From an uncultured Collinsella sp. (GTDB taxonomy: Bacteria; Actinomycetota; Coriobacteriia; Coriobacteriales; Coriobacteriaceae), in assembly GCA_902478935.1 (NCBI GenBank), contig CABSMV010000097.1, positions 1 through 7,013 on the forward strand: DNA of 7,013 bases. The letters are read 5' to 3'. Under the pieces are notes generated by a model that was not told the DNA's origin, did no database searches, and saw only the letters and a program-made list of their open reading frames with translations. A program made the translations under genes and the position numbers. This document shows, piece after piece, positions 5,144 through 7,013 of this stretch (position 1 is its first letter; the number at the start of each line of letters is the position of its first letter).

Positions 5144-6981
5144 ATCGCTCGACCAGCACGCGATTGAGCCGTCCCTCCACCAAGCGCTCGTATAGACGCC
5201 GCGTCTCGGGCTCGGGCACGCCATTGACCTGCTCCCTCAGATGGTGCATATGCCCGCTGTATAGCTCGACGATATCGCGCCGCCGCCCCGCCGCACTGTA
5301 GACGCGCATGGCACAGCGCACCATATCCTCACGCGCCGTTTCCTGTCGAAGCCCCGACTCCGCCAGCCAAATCGCCGACTGCAGATCGTTTTCTTCTAGA
5401 GCGGCATTGGCCCCCTTAATCATGCAGTCGATGTACTTTGACTGCATAATGCGTCGCATACGCAAAAAGTAGGTGGGATTACAGCCATTGGGAACATACA
5501 GCGGTCCGGCATAAAGCTGCTCAATCTTAAGGCAAAGCTCAACTAAATGGGGCCCGCGCGCACCCGTGCGATTTCCCAAAACCTCGCGGCTTATCTGGTC
5601 AAACAGCCGTACATCGGTCTTGACGTAGTCGCTGTTGAGTCCGATGCATTCATTTTGGATGAGCACACACGACTTGCCGTCCGGCGTCGGCCCCAAAGCC
5701 GACCGCAAGCGCGATATCGTCGAGTACAGGTTATTGCGGGCGCTATTGAACTCGGCATGGGGCCACAGCTCCATGGCCAGCGTCTCACGATCGACGAGCG
5801 CATCCATGCCCAGTGCAAGCCGCTCGGCAAGCGTCGCCGCCTTCTTGCGGCGCCACATTTTATCCGTGATGGGAAACCCGTCGCGCTCGGCGCGAAACGC
5901 ACCAAACATGCGAATCTCGATATGGTCGATGGTATCAACGGCTTCAACCTCGCCAGCCTGGAACAGGCGCTCGCCCTCCCCTTCCAAATCGTCGCGCAGC
6001 GAGTACCGCGACAGCTCGCGCACGGGAAGCTTCTTGCGTATCCTGCCCGCCGGCTCGCCCAGACAATGCATGGCAAGGCGCGCAAAGAGCCGATACGATG
6101 GCTCTAGAATCCCCGCACGATTCATGGACATCCAGGCCGCAAGGTCGCTGTCTCGGCCCGCACAGGCCAAATGAAGCGCCACCATCCAGGCCTCCGCTCC
6201 ACCAACCTGCGTCTGGCTTATATCGAGTAGCTCCGCTTCCTCGCGCACCGAAACCATCGAGGTGTTACGCAGATATGCCGCGCGCTCCAACAGCAATGCG
6301 TTATCGCGCATGTACGCAATCGACTCCTCGGCAAGTTTGAGCACTTGGACCGCACGGAACTTTGCATTAACCGGCCGTCCTTCTGCCAGCGACTGCCAGC
6401 CTTCTAGCAACAGGCCAAACAGCTGAATCTGGTTGTCACGCATGCGCACGGCAAAACGATCGAGCTCGTTGAACGCCGCATCGTCGGTTACCGGCAAGCC
6501 GGAAAGGAGCCGCCGTGCCGCCAACACCATGCGCACCCAGATAGCCATCGCCTTAAGCCCACGTACGTCGAGCGCCTCCCGCACCATCGTCATCTCGTCG
6601 TCGCGCTCGTCGGTTCCCGCAAACGACCCGTCAAAGAGCTCCACCAGCATACTATCGGCCCGTATAACAATCCCCGCGATGTCGAGCTCGCAGTCGTAGG
6701 CCTTGCTCGTTTTGAGCTGCTGTAGAACGCCGCCGTCATCTCCCCGCTCTGTCAGACAGCGCTTGGCCTCGATATGCGCAGACAACATATCGAGTGCGGT
6801 ATGGGATGTCTCGATTTCTGGCACGGCCAGGTTCGCAGGAAGCCCAAGCCCGTTGTCCCCATAGCAAACTGCCGTCAGTGTCTGGGCCACCCTCCATGAA
6901 ACAGGGTCTATTTCGCAGGCCGCCCGTTCGCCCCCGCGCTCGATAACCGATGCCATATAGCGAGCGAGCTTTGTATTGGAC
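5142..6981 (-). CDS. Large SARP-like transcriptional regulator with C-terminal winged helix and BTAD domain, 5'-truncated
   Basis: The frame is open from the stop at 5142-5144 to the adapter boundary; 612 genuine residues are visible and the N-terminus is off the contig. The apparent start MGSEMCIRDR is translated adapter and must be discarded. Counting from the first genuine residue (Ser), 1 to about 345 is helical, with no Walker A motif or membrane segment seen, and may be a repeat or sensor region. About 353-450 is an OmpR/PhoB-type winged helix (IEIRMFGAFRAERDG, then RRKKAATLAERLAL and ETLAMELWPH, with ARNNLYSTISRLRSALG as likely recognition helix). About 455-605 is a bacterial transcriptional activation (BTAD, TPR-like) domain (DVRLFDQISRE, LYAGPLYVP, ARRxxxxLYE-like end). 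Classical SARPs carry this pair at the N-terminus; here it is C-terminal, as in some large multidomain regulators. Probably a DNA-binding activator of unknown target. It converges on yhbY. Domain call secure, whole-protein identity not. Confidence 0.85.
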
Positions 6982-7013
6982 CTGTCTCTTATACACATCT
7001 CCGAGCCCACGAG
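6982..7013. other. Nextera transposase adapter with read-2 tail (3' contig end)
   Basis: From 6982 the sequence is CTGTCTCTTATACACATCT, the full reverse complement of the Tn5 mosaic end, followed by CCGAGCCCACGAG, the start of the Nextera read-2 adapter in reverse complement. These 32 bases are library artefact. On the minus strand they translate as the known contaminant peptide SEMCIRDR, and in another minus frame as MYKRQ, creating false protein starts. Confidence 0.98.

Noticed and set aside
5101..5145. yhbY terminator as an efficient bidirectional terminator
   Set aside because: The stem is symmetric, but on the minus strand it is followed by TAAGCCTGC without a T-run, so only the plus direction is well supported.
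5547..6107. Plus-strand open frame of 186 codons opposite the SARP-like gene
   Set aside because: Lies antisense to the winged-helix/BTAD region, has biased Arg/Ala/Leu composition and no recognisable domain.
6736..6996. Minus-strand open frame starting MYKRQ
   Set aside because: MYKRQ is translated Nextera adapter, and the rest is out of frame with the regulator gene.

Overview
The window looks like a complete 7 kb contig, not an excerpt of a larger assembly. The first 14 bases and the last 32 bases are Nextera/Tn5 transposase adapter, so the biological sequence runs from about 15 to 6981 and the genes at both ends are cut. High GC, strong use of C- and G-ending codons and the gene content (a MetH without a reactivation domain, a DUF711/PFL-family protein, YhbY, and a large SARP/BTAD-type regulator) fit a gut actinobacterium of the Coriobacteriia, possibly Collinsella. 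That assignment is an inference from style; no marker gene is present.

Layout. (1) 15-1937 (+): C-terminal two thirds or more of a cobalamin-dependent methionine synthase with homocysteine-, folate- and B12-binding modules, ending without the SAM-dependent reactivation domain. (2) 2046-3410 (+): full-length UPF0210/DUF711 'PFL family' protein of unknown function, preceded by a short gap holding a GC-rich hairpin. (3) 3411-3726: a 316-base gap dominated by a nested 134-bp palindrome with perfect 32-bp arms around a second, 10-bp hairpin, then T-rich sequence with a weak promoter candidate. (4) 3727-4614 (+): class I SAM-dependent methyltransferase with a sharp codon-usage switch in mid-gene. 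(5) 4773-5072 (+): YhbY/CRS1-type ribosome-associated RNA-binding protein, followed by a strong intrinsic terminator. (6) 5142-6981 (-): convergent gene, cut at its 5' end, encoding a regulator with an OmpR-type winged helix and BTAD domain at its C-terminus.

The genes do not form one obvious pathway. MetH (methyl transfer to homocysteine, giving methionine) and the methyltransferase (a user of the SAM made from methionine) are loosely linked metabolically, but their spacing and the structured gaps argue against a single tight operon. No CRISPR array, tRNA, rRNA, transposase or phage gene was seen. The two most interesting signals are the nested palindrome at 3428-3561 and, starting 165 bp downstream of it, the mosaic codon usage of the methyltransferase gene.
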